From: Flavobacterium sp. DG2-3
GTDB taxonomy: Bacteria; Bacteroidota; Bacteroidia; Flavobacteriales; Flavobacteriaceae
Assembly (NCBI RefSeq): GCF_030730925.1
Contig: NZ_JAVAMB010000004.1
Span: 124,001 to 188,000 of the forward strand
Direction: 5' to 3'
DNA length: 64,000 bases
A program made the position numbers and the translations under genes. Below, one piece after another: positions 50,169-58,793 of the stretch. The first letter of the stretch is position 1; each line of letters opens with the position of its first letter. A model generated the notes under the pieces. It saw only the letters and a list, made by a program, of their open reading frames with translations. It ran no database searches and was not told the DNA's origin.

Positions 50169-51203
50169 ATGAAAACTTACCTTTCACTCCGCCAAAACTC
50201 TAATCATTTTTACTTAATTGGATTACTGAGTTTATTGCTTACATCATGTGGTTCTTACCAAAATTCATCTTATTATGATAATGATGGCGTTTATGGTGGT
50301 GGTACATCAGTAAAATATGTACAAACCGGAACAAACAACCAATACAAAGAATATTTCAGATCGCTTCAAGACGATGATCAGCCAACTGAAATATTTACTG
50401 ACGTTGATAACTATACTAATTATTCTGAAAACGACAGCACGCAAACTGCTTCTGTAGGTTATCCTGCATGGGGAAGTAGCAGTTCTGAAGTTTCTGTAAA
50501 CCTTTACTCTACTCCATCATGGTCATTCGGATTCGGAATGGGTTATCCATATTACGGATGGGGTTATGGAGGCTACTGGGGATGGGGATACCCATATTAT
50601 GGTTGGGGATACCCAGGATATTGGGGACCAGGCTGGGGCTATCCAGGATATTGGGGAGGTGGCTACTACGGCTACAACAACTATAGCTATTCTTACGGAA
50701 GAAGAGGTTCTGCTGGCTATTACGGAGACCGCAACTACGCTTACAACAGAAATTACTCTTCTGGCAGAGGCTATGCGACCAACAGAAATTATACAACTAA
50801 TAGAAACTACACTACCAATAGAGGAAATTACACCACAAACAGAGGAAGCTATACAACTAACAGAAATTACACCACAAATAGATCATCTAACGGTTATACA
50901 GATTTCAGAAGAAGCTCTAATGTAAACGGCAGAACAACAAGTCCTACTTTTACCAACAGAAGCAATTCAAACTCTAACTATAGCAACGGTACCTATAGCA
51001 ACAGAAGGTCATACAACAATAGCGGAAACACAACAACAAACAGAAGCTACACACCAAGCAGCAATAGCGGTTCGTCAAGAAGCTACACTCCCAGCAGCCC
51101 TTCTCGTTCAATGAACAGCAGTGGCGGAGGCGGAAGTATGAGATCATCTGGCGGTGGCGGCGGCGGAATGAGATCTGGCGGTGGCGGTGGAGGAAGAAGA
51201 TAA
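50169..51203 (+). CDS. Low-complexity surface lipoprotein (YGW, NYTTNR and glycine repeats)
   Basis: A protein of 344 residues. The lipobox is LLLTSCG, about residue 27. After a short acidic stretch come three repeat zones. Residues about 120-175 consist of WGYPYYGWGY-type aromatic-glycine repeats. Residues about 185-245 consist of NYTTNR-type hexads. The tail is rich in S, N, T and R and ends with GGGGSMRSSGGG and GGGGGRR. No enzyme motif is seen. The composition suggests a structural or adhesive surface protein. A FadL-like gene follows after 40 nt and may share its promoter. Confidence 0.8.
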   Translation: MKTYLSLRQNSNHFYLIGLLSLLLTSCGSYQNSSYYDNDGVYGGGTSVKYVQTGTNNQYKEYFRSLQDDDQPTEIFTDVDNYTNYSENDSTQTASVGYPAWGSSSSEVSVNLYSTPSWSFGFGMGYPYYGWGYGGYWGWGYPYYGWGYPGYWGPGWGYPGYWGGGYYGYNNYSYSYGRRGSAGYYGDRNYAYNRNYSSGRGYATNRNYTTNRNYTTNRGNYTTNRGSYTTNRNYTTNRSSNGYTDFRRSSNVNGRTTSPTFTNRSNSNSNYSNGTYSNRRSYNNSGNTTTNRSYTPSSNSGSSRSYTPSSPSRSMNSSGGGGSMRSSGGGGGGMRSGGGGGGRR

Positions 51204-51243
51204 TTTTTTCAGCCCACTAAAATTCTAATTTAAACTTATCAAA

Positions 51244-52746
51244 ATGAAAAAAATACTTTTCCTATTTATAACAGGACTAACTGTCAGCGCGTCATATTCA
51301 CAAGAAGTTTCAGATGCTTTGCGTTATTCACAAGAAAATCTTACCGGAACTGCACGTTATAGAGCAATGAGCGGTGCCTTTGGAGCTGTTGGAGGAGATA
51401 TATCTGCCTTGAGTGTTAACCCTGCTGGATCTGCCATTTTCAACAGCAACCAAGTTGGAGTAACTTTTAGTAATCAGAATGTGAAAAATAACTCTAATTA
51501 CTTTGGCACTCAAACTTCTGATAAAGAAAACTCTTTTATTTTAAATCAAGCTGGTGGTGTATTTGTATTTAAAGACAATAACCCAAACAACGGCTGGAAT
51601 AAAATCGCAATTGGTGCAACTTACGAAAACACTAATAATTTTGACAATCAAGTTTTTTCAGCTGGAACAAATCCTACTAATTCTGTAGATGGCTACTTTT
51701 TAGATTATGCAAACGGGATCCGCTTACAAGATATTGACGGCTTAGATTATAGAGATTTAAATTATAGAGAACAGCAAGCCTACATGGGATATTGGGGACA
51801 TGTAATTGACCCAGCTGCTCTTGACCCAAACAATACAGAATATATAAGTAATGTTCCTGCTGGCGGAAATTACTATCAAGAAAACGAAGTTTACACTAGA
51901 GGCTACAATAGCAAATTAGGTTTCAATATCGCAACTTCATATAAAGACAAATTGTACTTTGGAGCCAATTTAAACGTTCACGTGACAGACTACAGAAGAA
52001 CAACAAGCTTCTACGAAGACAATGACAATCCATTACAGCCATATGAAACGATTTCAAACTTACGTTTCAACAATGAACTTTATACTTATGGAAATGGTTT
52101 TTCTTTCCAGCTTGGAGCAATAGGAAAAGTAACCGACAATTTTAGACTTGGTGTTGCTTACGAATCAAACACTTGGTACGAGCTGTACGACGAAACTTCT
52201 CAAAGTATATACACAACTAGGCAAGCTGACGGAGGACCTGCATTAAACGCTAATGTAAATCCTAATGTTATAAATGTTTACGAATCTTACACTTTACAAA
52301 CTCCAGACAAATGGACTTTTAGCGCTGCATACGTATTTGGAAAATCAGGTTTATTAAGCATTGATTATGGCATCAGAAACTACGGAAACAGTAAATTCAA
52401 ACCTACAAACGACGCTGGTTTTAGAGAAATAAACAGCGACATCAGCAATACTTTAACTAGCACAGGCGAGCTTCGAATTGGTGGTGAATACAAAATCAAA
52501 CAATTAAGTTTAAGAGGCGGATACCGTTATGAAGGAAGTCCGTACAAAAATGGAATTACTGTTGGAGAATTAAACAGTTATTCTGCTGGTTTAGGTTATA
52601 GTTTTGGTGCTACCAAATTAGATTTAGCTTACTCTTATTTAGAAAGAAAATCAAATCAAGGTTTTTTCTCAAGAGGATTTACAGATGGAGCTGAAATCAA
52701 GTCTAAATTAAACAATGTCACTATGACTTTATTATTCGAATTGTAA
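51244..52746 (+). CDS. Outer-membrane transport protein, OmpP1/FadL-like
   Basis: A protein of 500 residues with a signal peptide ending at ASYSQ. The mature start has ENLTGTARYRAMSGAFGAVG followed by GDISALSVNPAGSAIFNSNQ, the N-terminal plug-like signature of the OmpP1/FadL/TodX family as found in Bacteroidota. A long series of alternating beta strands follows, ending in VTMTLLFEL. FadL members import hydrophobic compounds such as fatty acids. Flavobacterial homologues are sometimes annotated as hemin receptors, but nothing here supports heme specifically. Confidence 0.9.
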   Translation: MKKILFLFITGLTVSASYSQEVSDALRYSQENLTGTARYRAMSGAFGAVGGDISALSVNPAGSAIFNSNQVGVTFSNQNVKNNSNYFGTQTSDKENSFILNQAGGVFVFKDNNPNNGWNKIAIGATYENTNNFDNQVFSAGTNPTNSVDGYFLDYANGIRLQDIDGLDYRDLNYREQQAYMGYWGHVIDPAALDPNNTEYISNVPAGGNYYQENEVYTRGYNSKLGFNIATSYKDKLYFGANLNVHVTDYRRTTSFYEDNDNPLQPYETISNLRFNNELYTYGNGFSFQLGAIGKVTDNFRLGVAYESNTWYELYDETSQSIYTTRQADGGPALNANVNPNVINVYESYTLQTPDKWTFSAAYVFGKSGLLSIDYGIRNYGNSKFKPTNDAGFREINSDISNTLTSTGELRIGGEYKIKQLSLRGGYRYEGSPYKNGITVGELNSYSAGLGYSFGATKLDLAYSYLERKSNQGFFSRGFTDGAEIKSKLNNVTMTLLFEL

Positions 52747-52927
52747 TTAAAAATCAAAATAAATGATTGAAAATTTCCGTCAGGTTTTACTTGACGGATT
52801 TTTTTTAGCCTTAAAAAATCTAATTCTCAAAACGTAATTCAAGATTTGAAAGCCCGAAAGCTCAGGCAACTTCATAAAAAACAGCTAAAACAAACTGCAA
52901 ACTAGTGTGGTTTGAATAAAAAAAGTG

Positions 52928-52935
52928 TAATTTTG
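52928..52935 (+). promoter_or_regulatory. -7 box TAATTTTG of rimO
   Basis: Exact TAnnTTTG match 19 nt before the rimO ATG at 52955. Confidence 0.65.
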
Positions 52936-52954
52936 CACTCCAATTTATAAAAGT

Positions 52955-54268
52955 ATGAGAACCAAGTCTTTAAAAAAGAACAAAATTAACGTAATCACTC
53001 TTGGGTGTTCAAAAAATGTTTATGACAGTGAAGTCCTTATGGGTCAGCTGCGTGCGAATGGAAAAGAGGTTGAACATGAAGCTCCTGCAGAAAAAGAAGG
53101 AAACATTATTGTAATCAACACTTGCGGATTTATTGATAATGCAAAAGCAGAATCGGTAAATATGATTTTGGAATATGCAGATAAAAAAGACAGGGGACTT
53201 GTAGATAAAGTTTTTGTAACTGGATGTTTATCTGAGCGCTACAGACCAGATTTAGAAAAAGAAATTCCGAACGTTGACCAATATTTTGGAACAACAGAAT
53301 TACCTCAATTATTAAAAGCTCTTGGAGCAGATTATAAACATGAATTACTTGGAGAGCGTTTAACTACAACTCCAAAAAATTATGCTTACCTTAAAATTGC
53401 AGAAGGATGCGACAGACCTTGCAGTTTTTGCGCGATTCCTTTAATGAGAGGTTCTCACGTTTCTCAGCCAATTGAAAAATTAGTTAAAGAAGCTCAAGGT
53501 CTTGCTAAAAATGGCGTTAAGGAATTAATCTTAATTGCTCAGGATTTAACGTATTACGGACTTGATCTTTATAAAAAAAGAAATCTTGCAGAACTTCTAG
53601 AAGCTTTAGCAGCTGTTGAAGGAATTGAATGGATTCGTTTGCATTATGCTTACCCAACTGGTTTCCCAATGGATGTTTTGGAATTAATGAAACGCGAACC
53701 GAAAATCTGTAATTATATTGATATTCCATTACAGCACATTTCAGATTCTATCTTGAAATCAATGCGTCGTGGTACAACTCAGGCTAAAACAACTCAATTA
53801 TTAAAAGATTTCCGTGCTGCTGTTCCAGGAATGGCAATTAGAACTACTTTAATTGTGGGTTATCCAGGTGAAACTCAGGAAGATTTTGAAATTTTGAAAG
53901 ATTTTGTTCAAGAAATGAAATTTGACAGAATGGGATGTTTTGCTTATTCTCATGAAGAAAACACTCATGCTTATTTATTGGAAGACAACGTTCCAGATGA
54001 TGTAAAACAAGCAAGAGCAAATGAAATTATGGAGCTTCAATCTCAAATTTCTTGGGACTTAAACCAAGAAAAAGTGGGGAAAGTTTTCAGATGTATCATT
54101 GACAGAAAAGAAGGTGCTCATTTTGTAGGACGTACAGAATTTGACAGCCCAGATGTTGACAACGAAGTTCTAATTGATGCTTCTAAGCATTATGTTAAAA
54201 CCGGAGAATTTGTTAATATAAAAATAATTGAAGCAACAGAATTTGATTTATACGGCGAACCTGCTTAA
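52955..54268 (+). CDS. rimO: Ribosomal protein S12 methylthiotransferase RimO
   Basis: Radical-SAM methylthiotransferase of 437 residues that modifies an aspartate of S12. The N-terminal UPF0004 cluster cysteines are C18 in TLGCSKN, C57 in NTCGF and C91 in TGCLSERY. The radical-SAM cluster is C152, C156 and C159 in GCDRPCSFCAIP. IPLMRGSHVS and the C-terminal TRAM domain (GKVFRCIIDRKEG onward) are present. LGCSKNVYDSE is typical of RimO rather than MiaB. It has its own promoter. Confidence 0.97.
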   Translation: MRTKSLKKNKINVITLGCSKNVYDSEVLMGQLRANGKEVEHEAPAEKEGNIIVINTCGFIDNAKAESVNMILEYADKKDRGLVDKVFVTGCLSERYRPDLEKEIPNVDQYFGTTELPQLLKALGADYKHELLGERLTTTPKNYAYLKIAEGCDRPCSFCAIPLMRGSHVSQPIEKLVKEAQGLAKNGVKELILIAQDLTYYGLDLYKKRNLAELLEALAAVEGIEWIRLHYAYPTGFPMDVLELMKREPKICNYIDIPLQHISDSILKSMRRGTTQAKTTQLLKDFRAAVPGMAIRTTLIVGYPGETQEDFEILKDFVQEMKFDRMGCFAYSHEENTHAYLLEDNVPDDVKQARANEIMELQSQISWDLNQEKVGKVFRCIIDRKEGAHFVGRTEFDSPDVDNEVLIDASKHYVKTGEFVNIKIIEATEFDLYGEPA

Positions 54269-54305
54269 ATTTACGGTAAACTATTATCAATTTAGATAAA
54301 CTATT

Positions 54306-54866
54306 ATGAAACCTACGAACATATTTTTTCTTTTGATTTTCACTTTGTGCTGTTTCAATTTGGCATCAGCCCAATATGGTGGCGGTTATGGCGGTTACAA
54401 TAACGGATATGGCGGCGGTTATGGAAGAGGCGGCGGAATGGGCATGGACAGAAGCATGATGGCCGGCGCAGGACAACAAGGTTCGCAAAGCAAACCTAAA
54501 GAAACTCCTCCTGAAGAAACTGCTGGAATGATTGTAGAACAAATGAAGCCTCAGGTAAATCTTGACGAGTTACAAGCTATCGCAATTACAAATGTTTTAG
54601 CTGACAGCGTAAGAGAGCAAGGGATTTTGTTAAAAAACGAAAGCAGCAGTCAAGATCAGAAAATTGAGCAGATTAAAGCCCTAAGAGAGAGCACTGATAA
54701 AAAAATTACCGCTTTCTTAAATCCTGATCAGGTTGAAAAGTACAAAACTTTTATGAATACCTTAAAAGAAGTTAAGAAACCCAAATCTAAAAAGAAAAAA
54801 GACAAAGACTCTAATAAAGATACCAAAGAAGTAAAAGACGCTCCAGATACGAAAATTTCAGAATAA
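54306..54866 (+). CDS. Exported glycine-rich protein with Spy/CpxP-like helices
   Basis: A protein of 186 residues. The signal peptide ends at NLASAQ, followed by a GGYGGYNNGYGGGYGRGG stretch. The middle has two helices with the pattern of Spy/CpxP-like periplasmic proteins of Bacteroidota (VNLDELQAIAITNVLADSVR, then ITAFLNPDQVEKYKTFMN). The tail, after KKPKSKKKKDKD, is strongly charged. It may act as a periplasmic chaperone or stress sensor, but the match is only by pattern. It lies 37 nt after rimO and 28 nt before the amidase gene. Confidence 0.7.
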   Translation: MKPTNIFFLLIFTLCCFNLASAQYGGGYGGYNNGYGGGYGRGGGMGMDRSMMAGAGQQGSQSKPKETPPEETAGMIVEQMKPQVNLDELQAIAITNVLADSVREQGILLKNESSSQDQKIEQIKALRESTDKKITAFLNPDQVEKYKTFMNTLKEVKKPKSKKKKDKDSNKDTKEVKDAPDTKISE

Positions 54867-54894
54867 TCGTTATTAACTTATAAAACAACGAATT

Positions 54895-55800
54895 ATGACA
54901 AAAAAACTTTTTTGTTATCTGACTTTAGCAATTATAGTCAGTGCTTGTTCGACAAATCCGTACAAGAATACTGAAAAAGCTTACGACCAGCAGCTGAAAA
55001 ATTTAGAAAATCAAATTACAAGCAAAGAAGCAAAACCAATTCCTCCAGTTCCACCTTTAGCAATTGACACTTCTTATGCTCAGCAACTGGGAATCGTAAA
55101 AGATACTTTATCAAAAACAGGTTCTACTTATTTAGTAAATGGAATAAATACCGAATGGGTTGGTACGGTAAATTTTAATTTAAGAAAACCTAGCTTTGTA
55201 ATTATTCATCATACAGCGCAGGATTCTCTGCAACAGACGATAAATACTTTTACAAAAACAAAAACTCAAGTAAGCGCTCACTACGTCATTTCTGAAAACG
55301 GAAAAGTTGTACAGATGCTTAATGATTATTTAAGAGCATGGCATGCTGGAAATTCTACTTGGGGAAAGGTTACAGATTTAAATTCTTGCTCTATTGGGAT
55401 TGAATTGGATAATAATGGTTTTAAACCTTTTACTGAAGCACAAATCAGCAGTTTAGTGGCTCTTTTGACAAAATTGAAAAAGGATTACAACATCCCAACA
55501 CAAAACTTTTTAGGTCATGCTGATATCGCTCCAGGAAGAAAACAAGACCCAAGCGCCTTATTTCCTTGGAAGATTTTAGCAGAAAAAGGATTTGGAATCT
55601 GGCCAGACGAAGTTTTAGAACCAGCTCCATTTGATTTTAAAATTGAACCTGCGTTAAGAATAATTGGTTATAATACCAAAAATTTAACCTCAGCTATTCA
55701 AGCATTTAAATTGCATTATATTCAAACTGATGCGACTTCAGTTTTAGACAGAAAAACAATCGATGCTATTTATTCGATATATAAAAAACAGGTTCAATAA
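54895..55800 (+). CDS. N-acetylmuramoyl-L-alanine amidase, lipoprotein (AmiD-like)
   Basis: A protein of 301 residues with a lipobox ending at C18 (IIVSACS). The amidase_2 domain is at about residues 95-230. Zinc ligands are in FVIIHHTAQ and LGHADIAPGRKQDPS, with WHAG and GIELDNN also conserved. A C-terminal helical segment (FDFKIEPALRIIGYNTKNL) resembles the AmiD peptidoglycan-binding region. Anchored to a membrane, it would trim or recycle peptidoglycan stem peptides. A terminator follows. Confidence 0.92.
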   Translation: MTKKLFCYLTLAIIVSACSTNPYKNTEKAYDQQLKNLENQITSKEAKPIPPVPPLAIDTSYAQQLGIVKDTLSKTGSTYLVNGINTEWVGTVNFNLRKPSFVIIHHTAQDSLQQTINTFTKTKTQVSAHYVISENGKVVQMLNDYLRAWHAGNSTWGKVTDLNSCSIGIELDNNGFKPFTEAQISSLVALLTKLKKDYNIPTQNFLGHADIAPGRKQDPSALFPWKILAEKGFGIWPDEVLEPAPFDFKIEPALRIIGYNTKNLTSAIQAFKLHYIQTDATSVLDRKTIDAIYSIYKKQVQ

Positions 55801-55817
55801 AACCTCAACTATAAAAT

Positions 55818-55856
55818 AAAAAAGCGTTTCTATTAATTTAGAAACGCTTTTTTTTC
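55818..55856 (+). terminator. Terminator after the amidase gene
   Basis: AAAAAGCGTTTCTA and TAGAAACGCTTTTT form the stem, followed by a T run. Confidence 0.85.
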
Positions 55857-55881
55857 GTCAGGAAAATCCTTTATAATTTAG

Positions 55882-56005
55882 GAGATACATGCGGTGCGTC
55901 TCTACAACAAAAACAACACATATAAATCCTCATCAATTAATAAAAATCCTTTTTATGCAGTATTGGAGACGCACTGCGGTCCGCCTCTACAATAAAACAA
56001 TTTCA
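55882..56005. repeat. GGAGAYGCAYTGCGGT repeats in the gap before the porin gene
   Basis: GGAGATACATGCGGTGCGTCTCTACAAC (about 55881-55908) and GGAGACGCACTGCGGTCCGCCTCTACAAT (about 55965-55993) are related copies, each foldable into a hairpin around TGCGGT. The ending CTCTACAA recalls the CTACAATAT linker of the repeats at 8849 and 13259. The gap has no gene. Confidence 0.6.
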
Positions 56006-56056
56006 ACAATTCAAACCTGAAGTGCAACTTGAAACTTGAAACCTGAAACAAAATAA

Positions 56057-56093
56057 AAAAGCTGCCAAAACATTAGTAGGTTTCGACAGCTCC
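56057..56093 (-). terminator. Terminator of the porin gene
   Basis: On the reverse strand AGCTGTCGAAA pairs with TTTTGGCAGCT through two G-U pairs, and a U-tract follows. Confidence 0.7.
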
Positions 56094-56125
56094 AAAAAAA
56101 AAAAAAAAAATATCAATCTTTATCT

Positions 56126-57217
56126 CTAGAAAGAGTATGTTGTTGCAATTAAAGCGTAGAAGCTTCCTCCTGTTGGCAATGCATCTTTATCTAAGAATAT
56201 ATCTTCAGAAGCTGCATCGTATCTTAGCTCAGGAATAATTGTTAATTTTCCGACTTTATAATTTAAAGAAACAGTATTAGCAAATACGTTTGATCCAGTT
56301 AATGTTCCTAAACTTGGAGCCGCATCTTTAGCATCAAAATATTCCATTCTGTAAGCCAAAAGCAATGACGGACTGAAAGTGTAATTAGCATATCCTACCA
56401 AAGAAAACCATTCTCCATCTAAAGTACTATCAAAATCGTTTGTCGTCTTAGCATACGTTGCATTAAATCCTAAAGCAAATGAATCGCTAATCGTTTTAGA
56501 TGCTACCAAATCAAACTGTGTTTTATTTTCGTCTGAAACTGGAATTGTACTTCCTGGAATCGGATTGCTACTTCCTGTTGTAAAATTCAAGTAAGCACTT
56601 CCTGTATCTCCTATATACCCTAACTGTCCGATGAATGTTTTTTGGTAAGAACCTGCATCCATAGCCGATTTAAAATCTGTCGGATTTGTTATCCCTGCCA
56701 TAGCCGTAAATTTACCAGAAGTATATTGCGCTTTTACCCCTGTATTAAAAAACGGTCCATAAGAAAACGCATAAGACATACTATAGTTTTTGTTATCTAC
56801 TGCATCTAGCACTTCATAACCGATATGGGTTCCGAAACTACCCGCTACTACTTTAAATTCATCTGTTAAATTATATGTGAAAAATAATTGTTTAATCATA
56901 AATTTTGCACTTGCATCTTTATCTGGCGTTTCATTATATGAAAACTCTGCTGCTCTTTTTCCGAAACCTAAGTCTACAAAAACAGAAGCTTTTCCAAAAG
57001 TATGACCTGCTTCGATCGACGCCATTCCTAATTCGAATGAATTCTGTGAGTTGGTAAAGCTCGTCAATCCATTCATTTGTTTTGAAAAATCATATTTATA
57101 GTACGCATCTGCAGATCCTCCCCAGGTGGTTGCAGGAGGTGTTGCAGCTTCTTCTTCTTGAGCAAAGGCAAAAGAACTTGTTAACATCGCGGCTAAAATG
57201 TGAAATGCTTTTTTCAT
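56126..57217 (-). CDS. Outer-membrane beta-barrel porin (BBP2/OmpL-like)
   Basis: A protein of 363 residues with a signal peptide ending at SFAFAQ. The mature part begins with TTWGGSADAYYKYDFSKQ and contains FELGMASIEAGHTFGKASVF and GFGKRAAEFSYN, patterns of the putative beta-barrel porin-2 family. It alternates hydrophobic strands to the end and finishes ALIATTYSF with the terminal aromatic residue of outer-membrane barrels. The transported solute is unknown. It is a single-gene unit between terminators, with a long upstream region of over 500 bp that may hold regulatory sites. Confidence 0.88.
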   Translation of the reverse strand: MKKAFHILAAMLTSSFAFAQEEEAATPPATTWGGSADAYYKYDFSKQMNGLTSFTNSQNSFELGMASIEAGHTFGKASVFVDLGFGKRAAEFSYNETPDKDASAKFMIKQLFFTYNLTDEFKVVAGSFGTHIGYEVLDAVDNKNYSMSYAFSYGPFFNTGVKAQYTSGKFTAMAGITNPTDFKSAMDAGSYQKTFIGQLGYIGDTGSAYLNFTTGSSNPIPGSTIPVSDENKTQFDLVASKTISDSFALGFNATYAKTTNDFDSTLDGEWFSLVGYANYTFSPSLLLAYRMEYFDAKDAAPSLGTLTGSNVFANTVSLNYKVGKLTIIPELRYDAASEDIFLDKDALPTGGSFYALIATTYSF

Positions 57218-57757
57218 GTTTTAAATTGGTTTTTAGTTATTAATTGATTCTGGTTAGTTAATCTTTTATATATCTATTTAATAGTATAAGTCATTTCTAA
57301 AACCTCTTATTCGCCTTCAAATCATCATCATTTTCATTAGCGAATTTATTAACTTTTGTATGAGTAGAATAATCCAAAAGTGCTTTTTTGACGTTTTAGG
57401 CAAAGAATTGCGGATTACAAAAATTAAGTCGCCAATAATCACTATTTAATATTAATCGATATTTGTTTTTGAAAATTCAACAACACATTTTTAGTCAATT
57501 TTAAAAAATTTTAGAGGTATTTAAAAATTAAAGCAGACAAAAACTACAAAAAATCGCCACTAACTACAACTAAAAAACATATACCCCCTAAAATTTTAGG
57601 GGTATCACTCAAAAAATAAATTTTAACTCAAAATAACACTATTAGAATCAAGAACTAAAACATGAAATTCCATCAGGAAATTATTCTTACAAAAATTCAA
57701 TTCTCAAAGCTTAAGTTCTAAGCCTTTCTTTACTCTATTTTTTCAATAATTGTCAAC
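57218..57757. other. AT-rich gene-free region upstream of the porin gene
   Basis: About 540 bp without a plausible gene. The only clear structure is the hairpin at 57581-57605. No exact TAnnTTTG box was found on the reverse strand close to the porin start, so its promoter is not identified. Confidence 0.5.
57581..57605. promoter_or_regulatory. Palindrome ATACCCC(C)TAAAATTTTAGGGGTAT
   Basis: A near-perfect 25-bp palindrome with one extra C, standing alone in the AT-rich gap 364 nt upstream of the porin start. No U-tract follows. It could be a dyad operator or a cruciform. No other copy was seen in the window. Confidence 0.5.
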
Positions 57758-57761
57758 CACA

Positions 57762-57808
57762 AAAAAACAGAGCCTGCTCCAAAATGAAGCAGGCTCTGTT
57801 TTTTTTTA
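57762..57808. terminator. Strong bidirectional terminator ending the polysaccharide locus
   Basis: AACAGAGCCTGCT and AGCAGGCTCTGTT form a 13-bp perfect stem with A and T runs on the two sides. It lies 14 nt beyond the GH5 stop codon and closes the reverse-strand operon. Confidence 0.9.
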
Positions 57809-57821
57809 ACGTATAAATAAT

Positions 57822-58784
57822 TTATTCTTCCTTATTATATTGTCTTAAATATTCGCGGACTTTAATTCCAGATTCTTTCAAGTCCTCATCTTTGCACTTC
57901 CCTTCCGATTTGGCTGATTTTTTCAGAATCGAACAGGTTTCGTCTTTATCGGAAACCGACCAAGTAATCCAGCTCAATTTTCGAGCTTCCATCCAATCCA
58001 CATATTCCTGCCAGGCTTTATAATTTAAAGGGCCGTCGCCAGAAGCTTCCATTCCAGCTGATTCTGAAATAAAAACAGGTAATCCATCTTTAATAGCTCT
58101 ATCGGTTCTATCTCTTAATTCTTTTCCGTGTGTGGCCGCATAAAAATGCATTGTATACATTATATTAGTATAACCTCTTATTGGATCTTCTGCTGGAAGA
58201 TCGATATCCTGATCCCAATGCGGACAGCCGACCAAAATAATATTATTAGGATCGTTCTCCCGAATAACCTTAATAACTTCTTCTGCGTAGCTTTTTACTT
58301 CCCACCAAGTCTCGTAATCTGGCTCGTTAAACACTTCATATATTATATTAGGGTACTTGGCATACTTTTTAGATATCTCCGCAAAAAATTCCTTCGCTTC
58401 TTTCAGATTTACATTATGACTGTGCCAATCTATAATCACATAAATATCTGATTTTATAGCGCCATCTATAACCGCTTCTATTTTCTCTTTTGAAAATTGC
58501 GGATCCTTTATATAAGAGTACTCGCCAAGTTCGATTCCCATTGCGGCACGAACTACATTACAATTGAAATCTTTTTTTAACCAACTGACCGCTTTTTCAT
58601 TATAAAATCTCGGCCACATGCTATGCCAGCCAAAACTTAATCCGCGAAGCACTATTGGATTATTGTCTTTATCTACAAGCTGGGTTCCGAGGACACTTAA
58701 CTGACCATGTTTTTTCACAAATTGTGCTTTTGAAACATTTACAAGAAGCAAAAAAACAATAGCATACCAAAGCTTTGATTTCAT
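57822..58784 (-). CDS. Glycoside hydrolase family 5 enzyme
   Basis: Secreted endo-beta-glycanase of 320 residues. The signal peptide ends at NVSKAQ. The GH5 marks are GQLSVLGTQLVDKDNNPIVL, LRGLSFGWH, the acid/base E154 in YEVFNEPD, MYTMHFYAATHG and the candidate nucleophile E241 in VFISESAG. The start and length resemble GH5_2-type endoglucanases, but the usual SEWG at the nucleophile is SESAG. Substrate may be a beta-glucan or beta-mannan. Last gene of the polysaccharide locus, 9 nt after GH27. Paired with an alpha-galactosidase it would fit galactose-decorated mannan or glucan, which is inference. Confidence 0.9.
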   Translation of the reverse strand: MKSKLWYAIVFLLLVNVSKAQFVKKHGQLSVLGTQLVDKDNNPIVLRGLSFGWHSMWPRFYNEKAVSWLKKDFNCNVVRAAMGIELGEYSYIKDPQFSKEKIEAVIDGAIKSDIYVIIDWHSHNVNLKEAKEFFAEISKKYAKYPNIIYEVFNEPDYETWWEVKSYAEEVIKVIRENDPNNIILVGCPHWDQDIDLPAEDPIRGYTNIMYTMHFYAATHGKELRDRTDRAIKDGLPVFISESAGMEASGDGPLNYKAWQEYVDWMEARKLSWITWSVSDKDETCSILKKSAKSEGKCKDEDLKESGIKVREYLRQYNKEE

Positions 58785-58793
58785 AATATCAAT

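Noticed and set aside
50760..50890. Regular short repeats that could suggest a CRISPR array
   Set aside because: They are in-frame NYTTNR codon repeats of the lipoprotein gene, with no unique spacers of constant length and no cas genes nearby.
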